Positions 6,094 through 6,408 of a stretch of DNA of 6,408 nt are shown here, in pieces. The stretch's first letter is position 1. Every line of letters starts with the position of its first letter. Source of the stretch: Mailhella sp. (GTDB taxonomy: Bacteria; Desulfobacterota; Desulfovibrionia; Desulfovibrionales; Desulfovibrionaceae). The position numbers were made by a program, and so were the translations under genes. The stretch spans positions 1 to 6,408 of the forward strand of contig JAFWYI010000261.1 of the NCBI GenBank assembly GCA_017522745.1. Direction: 5' to 3'. The notes beneath the pieces are model-generated. The model was not told where the DNA came from. It saw nothing but the letters and a program-made list of their open reading frames with translations, and made no database searches.

Positions 6094-6113
6094 AAGGGCC
6101 TCTCTCTGCCCTT
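6094..6113 (+). other. Small hairpin in the trxA leader
   Basis: AAGGGC (6094-6099) pairs with GCCCTT (6108-6113) around an 8-base CT-rich loop. A second small stem, CATCA (6068-6072) with TGATG (6081-6085), lies before it with a T-rich loop. Both precede the GGAGG ribosome site (6132-6136) and leave it free. A role in RNA stability is possible but not shown. Confidence 0.3.
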
Positions 6114-6144
6114 ATAACGATAATCCCTTATGGAGGAATTCGCC

Positions 6145-6408
6145 ATGTCCATCGCCGTTACCGATGCTGATTTCGAAAGCGTCGTCATCAAGTCTTCCAT
6201 TCCTGTTCTCGTGGACTTCTGGGCTCCCTGGTGCGGTCCCTGCCGCGGCATCGGCCCCATCGTTGAAGAACTCGCCGCCGACTATCAGGGCAAAGTCCTC
6301 ATCTGCAAGTGCAACGTGGACGAAAGCTCCAAGGTGCCCAGCATGTTCGGCATCCGCGCTATCCCCACTCTCATCATGTTCAAGGACGGTGAAGTGATCG
6401 ATCAGGTC
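6145..6408 (+). CDS. trxA: Thioredoxin, N-terminal 88 residues (cut by the right edge)
   Basis: Thioredoxin is the cytoplasmic dithiol reductant that receives electrons from thioredoxin reductase and reduces protein disulfides. The active site is WCGPC at residues 29-33 (C30, C33). The buried aspartate is D24 and the cis-proline is P74 in RAIPT. About 18-20 residues (last strand and helix) should lie past the edge. The start is supported by GGAGG (6132-6136), 8 bases upstream. An unusual point is two additional cysteines, C54 and C56, in the strand VLICKCNVDE; they align with Ala56 and Leu58 of E. coli thioredoxin and flank the conserved lysine (K55). Residues G35 and G37 after the active site are also less common than larger residues there. 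In Desulfovibrio vulgaris a thioredoxin gene is linked to its reductase gene, so trxB may follow outside the window; that is expectation only. Confidence 0.95.
   Translation, partial: MSIAVTDADFESVVIKSSIPVLVDFWAPWCGPCRGIGPIVEELAADYQGKVLICKCNVDESSKVPSMFGIRAIPTLIMFKDGEVIDQV

Noticed and set aside
6113..6118. TATAAC as a second trxA -10
   Set aside because: No -35-like sequence 16-18 bases upstream, and it lies only about 15-20 bases before the ribosome site, next to the leader hairpin; the 6032-6060 promoter is far better.

Overview
The window looks like a stretch of housekeeping chromosome from a sulfate-reducing deltaproteobacterium, most likely the family Desulfovibrionaceae. This is inferred from the gene set and order, the G/C-rich third codon positions, and a thioredoxin that resembles Desulfovibrio thioredoxins. 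I cannot name a species. I see no mobile element, CRISPR array, tRNA or rRNA.

Layout: (1) Positions 1-504, minus strand: the N-terminal 168 codons of a membrane-anchored extracytoplasmic protein, probably an M23-family (LytM-type) peptidase whose catalytic part lies beyond the left edge. It starts at TTG with a good ribosome binding site. (2) Positions 505-784: a divergent intergenic region with a plausible promoter for the minus-strand gene, a leader with two mutually exclusive GC hairpins, and a weak promoter for the rightward genes. (3) Positions 785-3662, plus strand: a tightly packed probable operon, pgsA (phosphatidylglycerolphosphate synthase), ftsB-like (short membrane coiled-coil septum protein), a TPR protein with a repetitive disordered linker, and an uncharacterised lipoprotein. 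Gaps are 21 and 18 bases, and ftsB and the TPR gene overlap by 8 bases. (4) Positions 3794-4801: fbp, class I fructose-1,6-bisphosphatase, with its own extended -10 promoter and a downstream GC-rich hairpin terminator candidate. (5) Positions 4932-6005: tsaD, the t6A tRNA-modification enzyme. (6) Positions 6145-6408: trxA, thioredoxin cut by the right edge, behind a near-consensus sigma-70 promoter whose -35 lies inside a perfect inverted repeat.

The first four rightward or divergent genes (M23-like protein, PgsA, FtsB-like protein, lipoprotein) share a cell-envelope theme: phospholipid synthesis, septum formation and wall remodelling. The next three (fbp, tsaD, trxA) are separate housekeeping functions (gluconeogenesis, tRNA modification, redox), two of them with their own promoter signals. 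I found no convincing new multi-gene system. The items most worth a second look are the inverted repeat on the trxA promoter, the two extra cysteines in TrxA, and the TPR-protein/lipoprotein pair linked to pgsA and ftsB.
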